In this document: piece by piece, positions 10,291-23,400 of the stretch | Numbering within the stretch: position 1 is the stretch's first letter | Layout: every line of letters starts with the position of its first letter | Source of the DNA: Rapana venosa | Taxonomy: Eukaryota; Mollusca; Gastropoda; Neogastropoda; Muricidae | Direction: 5' to 3' | NCBI GenBank assembly: GCA_028751875.1 | Contig: CM054155.1 | Span: 10,197,255-10,261,254, forward strand | DNA: 64,000 bases | Position numbers and translations under genes: made by a program | The notes under the pieces: generated by a model | The model's input: the letters and a program-made list of their open reading frames with translations, nothing else | The model's database searches: none | What the model was told of the DNA's origin: nothing

Positions 10291-12930
10291 AGGAGGACAT
10301 CAAACAACAGAACATTATAGAACAACAAGAGCACATCAAATAACAGACCATTACATAACAAGAACAAGAGCACATCAAATAACAGACCATTACAGAACAA
10401 CAACAAGAGCACATAAAATAACAGAGCATTACAGAACAAGAACAAGAGCACATCAAATAACCAAACATTACAGAACAACAAGAGCACATCAGATAACAGA
10501 CCATTACATAACAACAACAAGAGCACATCAATAACAGAACATTACAGAACAACAAGAGCACATCAGATAACAGACCATTACAGAACAACAACAAGAGCAC
10601 ATCAAATAACAGAGCATTACAGAACAACAAGAGCACATCAATAACAGAGTATTACAAAACAACAACAAGAGCACATCAAATAACAGAGCATTACAGAACA
10701 ACAACAAGAGCACATCAAATAACAGACCATTACAGAACAACAACAAGAGCACATCAAATAACAGAACATTACAGAACAACAACAAGAGCACATCAAATAA
10801 CAGACCATTACAGAACAACAAGAGCACATCAAATAACAGACCATTACAGAACAACAAGAGCACATCAAATAACAGACCATTACAAAACAACAACAAGAGC
10901 ACATCAATAACAGAACATTACAAAACAACAACAAGAGCACATCAAATAACAGACCATTACAAAACAACAACAAGAGCACATCAAATAACAGACCATTACA
11001 GAACAACAACAAGAGCACATCAAATAACAGACCATTACAGAACAAGAGCACATCAAATAACAGAACATTACAAAACAACAACAAGAGCACATCAAATAAC
11101 AGAACATTACAAAACAACAACAAGAGCACATCAAATAACAGACCATCACAGAACAACAAGAGCACATCAAATAACAAACATTACAGAACAACAACAAGAG
11201 CACATCAAATAACAGAACATTACAGAACAACAACAAGAGCACATCAAATAACAGACCATTACAGAACAACAAGAGCACATCAAATAACAGATCATTACAG
11301 AACAACAAGAGCACATCAAATAACAGACCATTACAAAACAACAACAAGAGCACATCAAATAACAGACCATTACAAAACAACAACAAGAGCACATCAAATA
11401 ACAGACCATTACAAAACAACAACAAGAGCACATCAAATAACAGACCATTACAGAACAACAACAAGAGCACATCAAATAACAGACCATTACAGAACAAGAG
11501 CACATCAAATAACAGAACATTACATAACAACAACAAGAGCACATCAAATAACAGACCATTACAAAACAACAACAAGAGCACATCAAATAACAGACCATCA
11601 CAGAACAACAAGAGCACATCAAATAACAAACATTACAGAACAACAACAAGAGCACATCAAATAACAGACCATTACAGAACAACAAGAGCACATCAAATAA
11701 CAGACCATTACAAAACAACAACAAGAGCACATCAAATAACAGACCATCACAGAACAACAAGAGCACATCAAATAACAAACATTACAGAACAACAACAAGA
11801 GCACATCAAAATAACAGAACATTACAGAACAAGAACAAGAGCACATCAAATAACAGAACATTACAGAACAACAACAAGAGCACATCAAATAACAGAACAT
11901 TATAGAACAACAACAAGAGCACATCAAATAACAGACCATTACAGAACAACAACAAGAGCACATCAAATAACAGACCATTACAGAACAACAACAAGAGCAC
12001 ATCAAATAACAGACCATTACGAACAAGAGCACATCAAATAACAGAACATTACATAACACACAACAAGAGCACATCAAATAACAGACCATTACAAAACAAC
12101 AACAAGAGCACATCAAATAACAGACCATCACAGAACAACAAGAGCACATCAAATAACAAACATTACAGAACAACAACAAGAGCACATCAAATAACAGACC
12201 ATTACAGAACAACAAGAGCACATCAAATAAACAGACCATTACAGAACAACAAGAGCACATCAAATAACAGACCATTACAAAACAACAACAAGAGCACATC
12301 AAATAACAGACCATCACAGAACAACAAGAGCACATCAAATAACAGAACATTACAGAACAAGAACAAGAGCACATCAAATAACAGAACATTACAGAACAAC
12401 AACAAGAGCACATCAAATAACAGAACATTATAGAACAACAACAAGAGCACATCAAATAACAGACCATTACAGAACAAACAACAAGAGCACATCAAATAAC
12501 AGACCATTACAGAACAACAACAAGAGCACATCAAATAACAGAACATTACAGAACAAGAGCACATCAAATAACAGAACATTACAAAACAACAAGAGCACAT
12601 CAAATTACAAATATTACAGAACAACAAGAGCACATTCAAATAACAGACCATCACAGAACAACAAGAGCACATCAAATAACAGAACAACAACAAGAGCACA
12701 TCAAATAACAGACCATCACAGAACAACAAGAGCACATCAAATAACAGAACAACAACAAGAGAACATAAAATAACAGACCATTACAGAACAACAAGAACAC
12801 ATCAAATAACAGAACATTACAGAACAACACCAACAAGGTCACAGCAACAGAACAGCAACAGGAGCACATTATATTAGCCAGCAACACGAGAACATTGCAA
12901 AGCAGCAACAGGACAGTAACTAACAGGAAG
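10291..12930. repeat. CAA-rich minisatellite array 2 (39-bp unit with higher-order structure)
   Basis: The unit is gagcacatcaaataa, then caga(c/a)cattacaga, then acaacaacaa: 39 bp, with 36- and 30-33-bp variants differing in CAA number. There are about 65-70 units. Marker variants recur in the same order, giving a higher-order period near 530 bp between about 11491 and 12550. Minus-strand frames of up to 282 codons exist only because unit lengths are multiples of three. Confidence 0.95.
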
Positions 12931-13092
12931 ACATTGTACAGTTGACCCCCAAGGTCAAATGATATGCTCACTAGACCCATTCACAGCAGTTACAACACTG
13001 TAGGCAGCTGATCACCAAGACTTGGTATTAGAAATAAAATCACTGGAACCGTATAATGGAGAGGACCACCTGGGACCTTCTCAAAGACTGGA

Positions 13093-13447
13093 AGGAAGGT
13101 GGCAGGATGGTTAAGACGTTCGCCTGCCAACTAGTAAACCGTGAGGTTCTGGGTTCGATTCCTAGCCTCGCCCTTTCTTCCCAGTTTAAGAAAAATATCG
13201 AACTGAATGTCAAAGTCCTTCGGATGAGACTATAAACCGAGGCCCCATGTGCGAACGCATGCAGAACATCTTGCAGCACGCGTTAAATTCTGTTCCGCTT
13301 TCCGAAAGAGTAGGCCATTGTGTGCCGGTGGGAACAGATGACAAAATTTACAAAACCGCATACACACGGGGACTGGATGTAAAAAAAAGCACATGAGTGC
13401 TTATTCCATTATCCACGATATAAAAGAATAAATAAATAAATAAAACA
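13093..13447 (+). mobile_element. SINE family A, near full-length with tRNA-like head type 1
   Basis: The head has ggatggttaagacg (A-box-like) and gggttcgattccta (B box). The central domain is cttcggatgagactataaac-cgaggccc. The body is gagtaggccattgtgtgccg and tacacacggggactggatg. The 3' end is attccattatcc followed by (AATA)n. Transcription by RNA polymerase III is expected for this structure. Confidence 0.88.
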
Positions 13448-14241
13448 AATAAACCAGCCAGACCTTAGGATGTGCTGGCTAGAAGGTTGTGCAGCATGTC
13501 ACTAGGACTGTGCACAGGAATCTCTAGGACTGCAGCATGCACACCACGCCAGAACTCTGATCATGAAGTGGAATGTCAGGATTTCTGCATAGGCAACTTG
13601 GTGTGAAATGCGCTTGCCTTTTTATCGAACAATTTGTGAAAAACAGTGATAAACTAGAAGCGTTTTGTACAGAAACCGTGCAGTGCGGCAGAATATGGGC
13701 ACAACGCCAAATGAATGGGAGAGGGAGGGGGAGAGAGTTTAGTTTTTTTCTATTCTTATGTTTAAAAAAGAAATGAGGCACCCATAAATGAAAAGAAAAA
13801 GAAGACAAAAGGGAGTGAGAAAATGAAAAAAAAGAAGAAAAAGGTTATTAAAAAAATTCAAGGAAAAAACAAAACAAAACATGACTGAATGAAAAAACAA
13901 ACAAACAGTTTTGCGGAAAAAAAACTTAGAACTTCAGATGATCTTTACAATCAGTAGAAGTGGTAAAAAAAAAAGTATAGACTGCTGGAAACTCTTAGGT
14001 GGTTTGCCAATTATACATGTGTACAGATTTTGTTGTAAAAAACATCACAGAAACAGACTTCAGTGGATGCATTACAGGTATGATAGATTTGTAGAAAATC
14101 ATACAAGGCAAGGGAAAGAGAAGAGAGAAACAGGGTTAGATAGATTCGTTTCTTATTTATGATAAATTTGTATAAAAAAAAGAGGAAAAAAAAGAAAAAT
14201 GAAGCAAAGGTACTGTGTAAATTTTAGTGAGGGGATAAGGT

Positions 14242-14277
<36 letters not shown>

Positions 14278-14791
14278 GGTCTGGGGGATAGGGGTATTCA
14301 GGTTTTGCAGGGTAGGTGTTGAGAAAGAAAGGGGTAAAACACATGTTCAGGACACTGGGACTGAAAAATACAGACGACCCTATTTTACATGTGTAATTTT
14401 TAAAATAAAAAAATCATTCATTCAATTCTAAAAGAGAATGTTGTGTAATGTTAGAGAGTATTGAAATCGTAAGGATGAAAAAAAATCAAAATCAAAACAA
14501 ACCTCAGAAATACCTATTGTGTGTACCTACTGATGCGTCCACATGCATTCACACTTGGGCAGCATGCACACACACGAACATACAACCAACATTAGCCTAA
14601 TATTAACTCTTAACCCTAACAGTAACCCTAGCAGCACTAACCTGAACTTTTAACTGCATGATTACACAAAAGCAGCTGGAAAACAACAGTACATGGACAC
14701 AATGGTAGATATCTCGACTTTGGGAAAAGGGGGTTGAGTTGAGTTTTAAATCTTTATTTTTCTGTTTTTGTATCAGCATTTGGAAAGGAGT

Positions 14792-14825
<34 letters not shown>

Positions 14826-14900
14826 CTACATTGTCAGGTGTTTGAGTCTTGGGGCTAGGCCGTTTGTGGAAGGGAATGGGGTGGGGAGCAGGGCATGCAC

Positions 14901-14948
<48 letters not shown>

Positions 14949-15219
14949 GCTGTGGGATATGTCGTGGAGGAAGGGAGGAGCGTTTTGGAAAAAGGGATTT
15001 TGAAAGGAAGGGCTAGGGATGTTCAGACCCTCTAATGGGAGGAAAGGGAAAGAGGAAAGAATGGGTTTGATTAAGAAGGGGGAGAGGATGGGCTGCAAGC
15101 TGACACGAAACTTTTCTCCAGGGCTGGTGGGTCGGATGGTGCATGATAAAAAAAAAGCATGATCATGGATAGGAGGCATGCTCAGGTTGGTGGCAATGTG
15201 CGTGGGTGCGTGGTGTGCT

Positions 15220-15295
<76 letters not shown>

Positions 15296-15300
15296 GGGAG
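13448..15300. other. AT-rich sequence with microsatellites, no supported gene
   Basis: Contains (GT)n at 14246-14275, a G-tract of about 33 at 14791-14823, (GT)n at 14900-14945, and a long (GT)n at 15220-15292. A short TTAACCCTAAC-like patch is at about 14610. No splice-bounded coding frame was found. Confidence 0.65.
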
Positions 15301-15859
15301 ATAGAATGGTTTGTAGCACAGGCACATTTATACACATTTTACAGCAGATTTTTTGTTTGTTTGTTTGCTTTTTGGGCCAAGGAAGAGAGACATGTGAAGC
15401 ACCAACCAAAAAACAAAACAACAAAAAAGAGGTGCTCCATGATCTGCTGCAGCTGAGGCCACAAAAAGAAAATTTCTTCTTTCTTCTTATTTCTGATATT
15501 TAATATATAAATGGTGCTGCTATGACCAACCCAAAAATGCGGTTCTTGTACAGGAATTACGTCTTGTCTTTTCTCTTTTTTTTAAAGTGGAAAGCACACT
15601 GTGTAGCTGCGTGCACATGGTGTGCATATAGTTAGGAGAGAAGGAGCCCAATGTGTGCTTAAAGGGGGAGAGGAGGAGGTAGAGGCCGTTTATTTAGGTT
15701 GGAAATTGTGTGGAAGGGGAAGACTGCGCGTAGGAGGCAGTGGAAAGGGGAGGGGGGGGGGGGAGGAATAGCAGTTAGAAAAAGTTGGGTTTTGTTATAC
15801 GGTTTTTCATATAGTCTGCATATGTTTGTTTTTTTAAAAACCCTATCAAATGTGAATAT
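15301..15859. other. No supported feature
   Basis: Unique AT-rich sequence with a short poly-G (about 15751-15763). Nothing recognised. Confidence 0.5.
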
Positions 15860-18240
15860 CATGTTTGTCGTTGGAAGTGCTCTTATTTTGTAATTTAAAA
15901 AAGGGTAGTGTGAATATCACATTCCTATTGAACAAGTGGTTTTTTTTTCTTTTTAAATTGTGTCAGACGTCTTCAAAAGTACAGCAATTTTTAAATCGTG
16001 TTGATTAATGGTATGATAAATTTGTTTTGGGAAAACTATTTTTTCTTTTTTTTTTCCTTTTATGTGGAATCAAATTGGAATTTAAAAAAATACTATAGTC
16101 CTGATTTACCAAGTTGTTCGCAAGATCCTTTGTTATGAAAAGAGAGTTTTTAATGGTATGGCTTATTTAAATTTCTCTGTGGATTTGATCAGACAAAATC
16201 AAGTTCAAGAAATATCATTAGCCAGGAAATGTTTCATATTTTGTGGCAGAAGAATTTGCTCTACAAAGATGAATAGTTTTTTTTTTCTAATGATGTGTGG
16301 TTTTATTTTTGAAACTTTGTTGATCTATCAAGTTGATAAGCATTGTTCTTAAGCCAGGATATTGAATTTGTTATGGAAGATATGATTTCTTTTTTTTTCT
16401 AAAGTGATCCTTTTTAAACATATCGAATTCGTCTGTAAATGATGTAATCCTGAAATAATGATCGTTTTTACCAGGATGATGCGTTTGTTCTGGAAAGATA
16501 GAAAAACTCTTCAATGATATGCTTTATTTCCATCTTTTTAAACAGCTTTCTTATTGATCAAAATGGTTAGTATGCTTCTGTAATCATGTTGGCCACAGGC
16601 AGGCTGATGCTATGCTATAGAAAGGTGGACCAGAGCTGATACCATATGGCAGACTTTTCTGTAGATTTTTTTTCCTGATTCAGGTCAAATTTGTTTAGGA
16701 ATCATGTTTGTTGTTGGAAGGATGATAGATATGTTATTGTTCATACCCCCCCCCCCCCTTTTAAAAAATTACTTTTCTTGATTGACCCAATTAAAAAACA
16801 CCCAAATAGTGTAGTCCTTAAACCATGTATTGCTGTTGGTGGACAATTTATTCGCTGTGACAAGACCAAAAGAGTGGGTTCAGATTCATTTAACATTTTT
16901 TCACAAGTTGTGATATCAGATGACAAAAAAGTGTGCTTTTGATATGGTTTTGTTGATGTGATCAAATTTTACAAGTATTATAGCCTCAAAATCAAGTCTT
17001 TTACGTTTCGTTTTTTGTTTGTTTGCTTCCTTCTTATTTTATCAAATTTGTTTAAAATATTTTCCATAAAATCATATTGTGAGTTGTTTAATAAATGAAG
17101 AATAAAAGTTTATAGTTTCAATGAAATGGTTTTAATTTCCCAAAACATTTTGGTGGGGTACTGATCAAATATGTTTACAAATATCACAATTATGAAATTA
17201 CCATGCTTTTGGAAGAGCATTAAGTTTGTTATGCAAAGAGTGTTTTTAATGATAGGGCAAATTGCTTTGTTTCTTTTTGTTTTTTATCAGAATGATCAAA
17301 CTCGTACTCAAGTATTACAGTCCAGAAATCATTTGATGTTGGCTAGATGTAACATTTGTTATGGAAAGTGTATTTTTAGACGGTTTTTCTTTCTTTTGCT
17401 GTTCTTGGTCAGATCAAATTTGTTTACAAGGTTCTCAAATCCTGTCTGTTTATCCACATCAGTTGAACTTATCAGGGACATCATTGTCCTGGCATTCTGT
17501 CTGATGTAGGAAGGACGGGAGCTGTGTGGTGAAAAGACAGTCAGGTCTTGAAGAAGTCCTTGATGTTCACTACACTACACTGGACTCTTTCAGCAAGTGT
17601 CAAATATGTGTTTGATAACCAGAAGTAACTTTTGATGTTTATTTGACAAAACATTTATGCTTTACCCCCTCCCCCCTTATTTTTTTTCAAAACCAGAAAA
17701 GTGTGAAAAATAACCTGCTCCGATGATTTCCTGTGATCGAGAAAGCATGTTTTTATTAATCAAATGGATTAATGTCTGTTTTTGTTTGTTATATGATAAA
17801 TGTGTGTACAACTATTGTCCAGAAATCAATGTTTTTCTTCTTTATTCAATGATAGCATAACTATTTGTGCACAGATAATTTTGCCCTTAAGTTACGTTTC
17901 TTGCTTGTGAAATGTAATGGAAAGATGGAGGGTGAAGGTGTGTGTTGTAATGAAATGCTGTTTCTTTTTGCCTTTATCTATTTGACAAGGGAGGGGCAAA
18001 GACCATGGAAAACTTATTTACAAATATCTCAGTTCTGAAATCATCTTGTTGTGGGCAGGGCAATAAACTTGTTGTGGAAAAGGTATGCCTGTGATAGTAG
18101 ATAGCAGTTTTGGGGGGTTCCACATTTGCTGGGGGAGTTCTGTATTAAAAAAAAAGATCTGAGGAAGTTTGTTTCCAAATGCTAGTTTGGAAATTGTGCT
18201 TACTGATGGCTGAATGATCAATTTGTTATGGGAAAGAGGA
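15860..18240 (+). repeat. Highly diverged long-period tandem repeat (about 110-130 bp)
   Basis: A motif set recurs in order: atcaaatttgtttacaa, then a-ttctgaaatcat, then tttgttatggaaaga, then gtttttaatgat with a T-rich spacer. The tttgttatggaaaga-like word appears near 16020, 16131, 16257, 16369, 16485, 16612, 17226, 17356, 18069 and 18222. Spacing is mostly 110-130 bp in the clearer parts. Copies have diverged far enough that the array is not obvious at first glance. Confidence 0.6.
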
Positions 18241-18470
18241 AGGGGTTGAGGGGGTGGGGGGGGGGGGGGGGGGGGGGGGCAGGGGGTGTTTTTGATATTA
18301 TGGGTACGAATATGTGTGTGCGCACTGGTTGTGTTTTTGCAGCAGGGAGTTCTGACTGACATTGTACAACACAGCTGCCTGTGAGAACTTTTGTATTTTC
18401 ATTTAGGCTAAATGGTATTTGTCTGGTGGACTATTTGAAATAGTTATTTGAAGCAGTCGTGAGTGCACGC

Positions 18471-18516
<46 letters not shown>

Positions 18517-18531
18517 GCGTGTGCGTTCAAG
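18241..18531. repeat. Poly-G tract and (GT)n microsatellite
   Basis: G-rich run at 18250-18281 and (GT)n at 18473-18510, with unique sequence between them. Confidence 0.85.
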
Positions 18532-18814
18532 TGCAGGCACACGCATGCCCTTCTGCACATTTGTATGTGTGTGCTTTTACATGCCTTGCGTTGTATATGA
18601 TATGCTGAGAGAGAGAGAGTACATGCCATTGATTGTTGATGTATAAATTGTTCCTTTCTCGTGTTGTGAATACTCTTTTTGTCAGTATGATACACTTGTA
18701 GACTTGCATTAGATAACAGTGGACAAATTTAATGTGTTAAGAAACACTGACTGGTAATTTATGTGTAGTAACTTGCAGTGCACTAGCTATGGTATTATTC
18801 AGTTTTGCTCACAT

Positions 18815-20219
18815 CTGTCATCATCATCATCAGTCCCGTGACCTTGGCGGTCGTGGAGGAGACACGAAAGACGATGCCGTGGTAAGCCTCCTCCATCCAT
18901 CTCGGTCCTCGGCTCTGCGCAGTAGTGCCGAGTCATTCATCCTGGTCCATTCTCTGATGTTGTCCATCCATGACTTGTTTTGTCTTCCCCTCTTTCTGCC
19001 ACCTTCGAGTGTTCCCTGCAGTACTGTTTTTGGCAGAGTGTTGTGGCGGGTGACGTGGCCAAACCATGTCAGCTTTTTCTTCTTGACGATGGTGAGAAGG
19101 GGTTCCTGTGGACCTGCCAGCCGTGTTATTTTACTCTTGACAAATTCATTGGTCTTTCGTTCTCTCCAGGATATGCCCAGCAGTTTTCTATGGCATTTTG
19201 TTTCAAATGACTGGATTCGCTTTGCTGTTTCAGCAGTCAATGTCCAGGTTTCACTTCCGTACAGCAGGATAGTCTGAATTAGGGCTTTGTAGAGCTTTAG
19301 TTTGATTGGGAAACTGATCTCTTTACTTTTCCATATGGTGGTGAGTTTTGTCATGGAAGATGTTGCCATGGCTAGTCTGACTTTGATTTCTGTCGTCGAT
19401 CGCCCGTCCTTTGTGAGTGTACCGTCAAGGTATTTAAAAGCGTCTACCTCCTCCAGTTGCTGGCCGTTCATGTAAATTTTAGCAGTGGCGTTGCTCGTGC
19501 TGTTCACAAGTACTTTACTTTTCTCCGAGCTCACCTCCATCCCGTATGCTCCAGCTCTGTTCTCAAGTCTGGTCGTAAGATCTTGCAGCTCTGTGTTACT
19601 TCCGCCCATGAGGTCAATGTCATCGGCAAACCGCAAGTTGTTGAGGGGTCTGCCGCCAATGGAGATGGTAGAGTGGAAGTCATGGAGGGTCTCTCTCAGA
19701 ATGTTTTCCAAGAACAGATTAAACAGGACTGGAGATAACAGGCATCCTTGTCGGACCCCAGCTGTGGTTTTGAAGTAGTCTCCGACCTGATTGTTCAGAA
19801 GGACTGCACTGCTTGCGGTGTTGTATAGTGCTTGAATGGTTTGCACTAGTCCTTCTTCAATGCCAAACATTCTGAGGACCTGCCACAGGCCTTCGTGCCA
19901 TACTCTGTCGAAAGCCTTCTTGAAGTCGATGAAGTTGTGGAACAGGTCTCTCTGATGTTGAAGATGTTTTTCCATCAGGATGTGGCAGTTAAAAATCTGT
20001 TCGATTGTGCTCCTGCCTGCCCTGAACCCAGCTTGTTCCTCTGCAAGGTGTTCTTCTGCCTCCTTCTTGAGTCGATTCAAAATAACTTTGAGCATGATCT
20101 TTCTGGCGTGGCTGATGAGGCTGATTGTTCTATAGTTTTGGCGTTGGCGTAAATTCCCCTTCTTGGGCAGGGGTATGATGAGTGATTGTGTCCATTCTGT
20201 TGGCCACTGTACCAGCTGT
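18815..20219 (-). mobile_element. 5'-truncated RTE-like LINE with uninterrupted RT frame
   Basis: Minus-strand frame open from about 20217 to the stop at 18830, some 460 codons. Segments in order: WTQSLIIPLPKKGN; QNYRTISLI; AGFRAGRST; DFKKAFDRVWH; TAGVRQGCLLSPVLFNLFLE; the catalytic FADD box (near 19620); GAYGMEVSSEKSKVLVNS; LLYGSETW; CHRKLLGISWRER; WFGHVTRHNTLPKTVLQGT; RGRQNKSWMDNIREW. The endonuclease domain and the first part of RT are missing, as expected of target-primed 5' truncation. The stop codon lies inside the (TGA)n tail. No stop or shift was seen, so it is probably young. Confidence 0.92.
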
Positions 20220-20406
20220 TTTTACTTGATCCAGTGTGAACTTTCTTGAATGATTATTTGTCTTAAGCTAAAAATTCTTTAGTCAGTTAACATTGTTTAT
20301 TATTTTTTCTTTGTATTTTTTTAATTGTTTGGTAAAGTCTTTTTCTGGGTTGGGTTGGTTTGTTATTAATCTATTAGTGTTTTTTTTTTTAACGTTGTAC
20401 TTTATT
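20220..20406. other. Junction between the two LINEs
   Basis: T-rich sequence with no ORF1-like (gag/zinc-knuckle) frame before the I-clade element. Confidence 0.5.
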
Positions 20407-23400
20407 ATGCCTACCAAACAACGAAGCACGTTTTCCATCATGCAGTGGAATGCTAGATCTATTTCCACTAATCTGCCCTATTAAACCCAGCATCTTGCTG
20501 AAAATCATTATCAAGTAGTGATGTTCCAATCATTCAAAGTAAATAAAAGTAAGCTGCCCAAGCTGCCGAGCTATTATTATCCACCTGTCTATCAGCAAGT
20601 CGATGCTGTAACAAAAATCAGTGCAGCCATATACATTCAGGAAGGGGTGGATTACTGCATGTGTCCCTCACCAGTGCCTAACCAGATCCCAGATATATAT
20701 TCATGTGCAGCACGAGTAAGTTTTGGAAAGAATATAATAATAAATACTGTATCTGTATATCTGCCTAAGGGACCAAATGAACTGAATACTGAGTGGATAC
20801 ACAACCTTAAAGATAATGAAAAGGGGTTCATAGCAGATTTTAATGCACATGCACCCTTCTGGGATAAAGAATGTAGAAAAATATCTCATAATCGACTTGT
20901 AGAAGATATAGTAGTCTATGCTTGCTAAATGACGGCAGTGTCACCAGAATTCCAGACATTGCTAGTCACAAAGCATCAGCTTTAGATCTGTCATTTGTGT
21001 CTCCTGCATTAGCTCCAGAGTGTGAGTGGTCAACGTATAAGGACACCCTTGGTAGCGATCACCTGCCGATTATCACAACTTTTGGTGGAACAACAACTTT
21101 CTGTGACACTAAGGAAAACAAAAATCTCCAAATTTAAAAGACATCCTAGCAGTTTACAACACTGACGGCTTTGACACTGACAACATTGACCACTTTTATT
21201 CCACTTTCACTGAGACCATCCTTCATGCTATCACTTTATCTATCCCCAAAATTAATACGTTAAAAACAAATAAACATCAGGGAAATATATGGTGGACACC
21301 AGCTTGTGAGGAAGCAGTTAAAAATAAACGCTTAATGTACAAAATGTATTTAAAAGATAGAACATCAGAAAATAATGTAAAACAGAAACAAGCTCAAATT
21401 TATTGTAACCTTGTTGTAGCTCAGGCTAAGAGACAATTTTGGACTTCTTTTTGTACCACCGAAATTTCAAATCATAAGGACCTTAAAAAGGTTTGGGAAA
21501 AATTTCATGAAATGAAAAGAGGTGTTAGTTTACCAACTTGTCCAGTGAGACTGGAGAACAAAGAATTCCCATCAAATTTAGAAAAGGCAGAGGCATTTGC
21601 AGACATATTTTCAAAATCAATGTGTCTTGAAGGCTTGTCACTTAAGTGTAAGAAATATAGAACAGAAGAGGAAAGTAAAACAGATTATGCCGACCCAATC
21701 TCTGACAACAGTTCATACATTAATGCTCCAATTCAGTGGATGAAGTTAGAGATGCTTTATTCTCTCTCTCTAACAAAAAAAAACCATCTGTTGGATTAGA
21801 TGCAGTTTCTAATGACATGTTAAAACATCTACCAGCAAACTTCATTTTTCTACTTCATAAACTGTTCAATAAATGTTGGACTGAAGGTGTTATGCCAGTA
21901 AGTTGGAAACAGTCCATTGTCGTTCCAATTCATAAACAGGGAAAGCCCAGAACAGACAAATCTAGCTACAGACCAATTGCTTGACCTCACATACTTGCAA
22001 GTTGATGGAGATAATTATTATTAAAAGGCTTATGTACTTCTGTGATAAAAATAAAATAATCCCGGTCAATCAAGCGGGTTTTCAAAAAGATAGATCTGCC
22101 ATAGATAACTTGGTTAAGCTATCAATGCATGTAAAAATTCAGTTTGCAAGAAGAAAAAACGTTCTTGCAACATTTTTTGATATAAAAAAGGCATATTATG
22201 ATCAAGTTCGGCATGCTAAGTTGCTACATAAACTTAAGAATCTGGGTTTTTCTGGGTATTTTTATCACTATACTAAAGGTTTTTTGACTAACAGAAGTAT
22301 ACAATTAGAGTAGCTAAATCATATTCAAGTTTTAGATCTCTTCATATGGGACTACCTCTAGGTTCTGTAATATCGCCTCTCTTATTTAATGTTTTGCTGC
22401 ATGATCTCCCTATGAAATTGTCAAAGGAAGTCATCTTAGTGCAATATGCAGATGATATATGCATGTGGATGAATGTTTCTATGAAACGAAACACACCAAA
22501 AAGAGCGTTAAACTACATTAAAAAGGTATACCAGAACCAACTTAACAACATCGATAACTATATGCTCTAAAATGGACTTACTTTATCCTCAGAAAAAAAC
22601 ATACAATGTGCTTTTTAACAACAGCAGTAATCCAGATGAACACCCAGAATTTAGAATTGGGACCCACGTGATTGAGTATAAAGATGCCGTAAAGTTCTTG
22701 GGTGTTATTCTCACTTCTAAGCTAACTTGGAATGCACATATTGAACACAATTTAACTAAAGCAAAGAAAGGCTTAAACTTTCTGAAGATGGTAAGTAAAC
22801 AGTTCTGGGGCCAAGACACATTAAATCTGAAATATTTAGCTACTTCTCTTATTCGTTCAAAATTATCTATGGCCAAGAGGTATTTTTCAGTGCTCCTAAG
22901 TATTTACTTAAAAAGTTACAAAGTATAGACTGCAAAGCATACAGGCTGGCTCTTGGTGTGCCTTATCACGCCTCAGCCCTGGGAACATATAACGAAGTCG
23001 GCATTTTACCTTTAGATGATTACCGTCAACTGGCATGTGCTAAATATGTGCTTAGAAACAAAACGACTGAAAATTTTATTTCAGAAGAAATAGAAATACA
23101 ATCAGAATTGGATTTTCCTAAAAGAGCGAAACATATTGCCTCTATAATGCCCATAAGTACATATGTGTCTGATCTGGTACAAAACTCTGAAGTCAATCAA
23201 CACAGCATGGACACACGAGAAGCAATCTTACCTTGCCCATCATGGGAGATGAATAAAGCACACTTTGACATAGGAGTGTCTAATGTAAACAAGAATGACA
23301 ATTTGAATATAATGGTTTCTGATGTCCAATCCCACATTCATCATAAGTATTTTGACCATTTACAAATTTATACAGACGGATCACGTCTAGATAATCAAGA

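Noticed and set aside
10291..12930. Long minus-strand open frames (up to 282 codons) with Cys-rich repeats
   Set aside because: They follow from a 39-bp unit that is a multiple of three with no stop in the reverse phases; frames shift whenever a unit has an indel, and there is no splice or start context.
14600..14635. Interstitial telomeric repeat (TTAACCCTAAC...)
   Set aside because: Only about two imperfect TTAGGG-complement units; too short to call.
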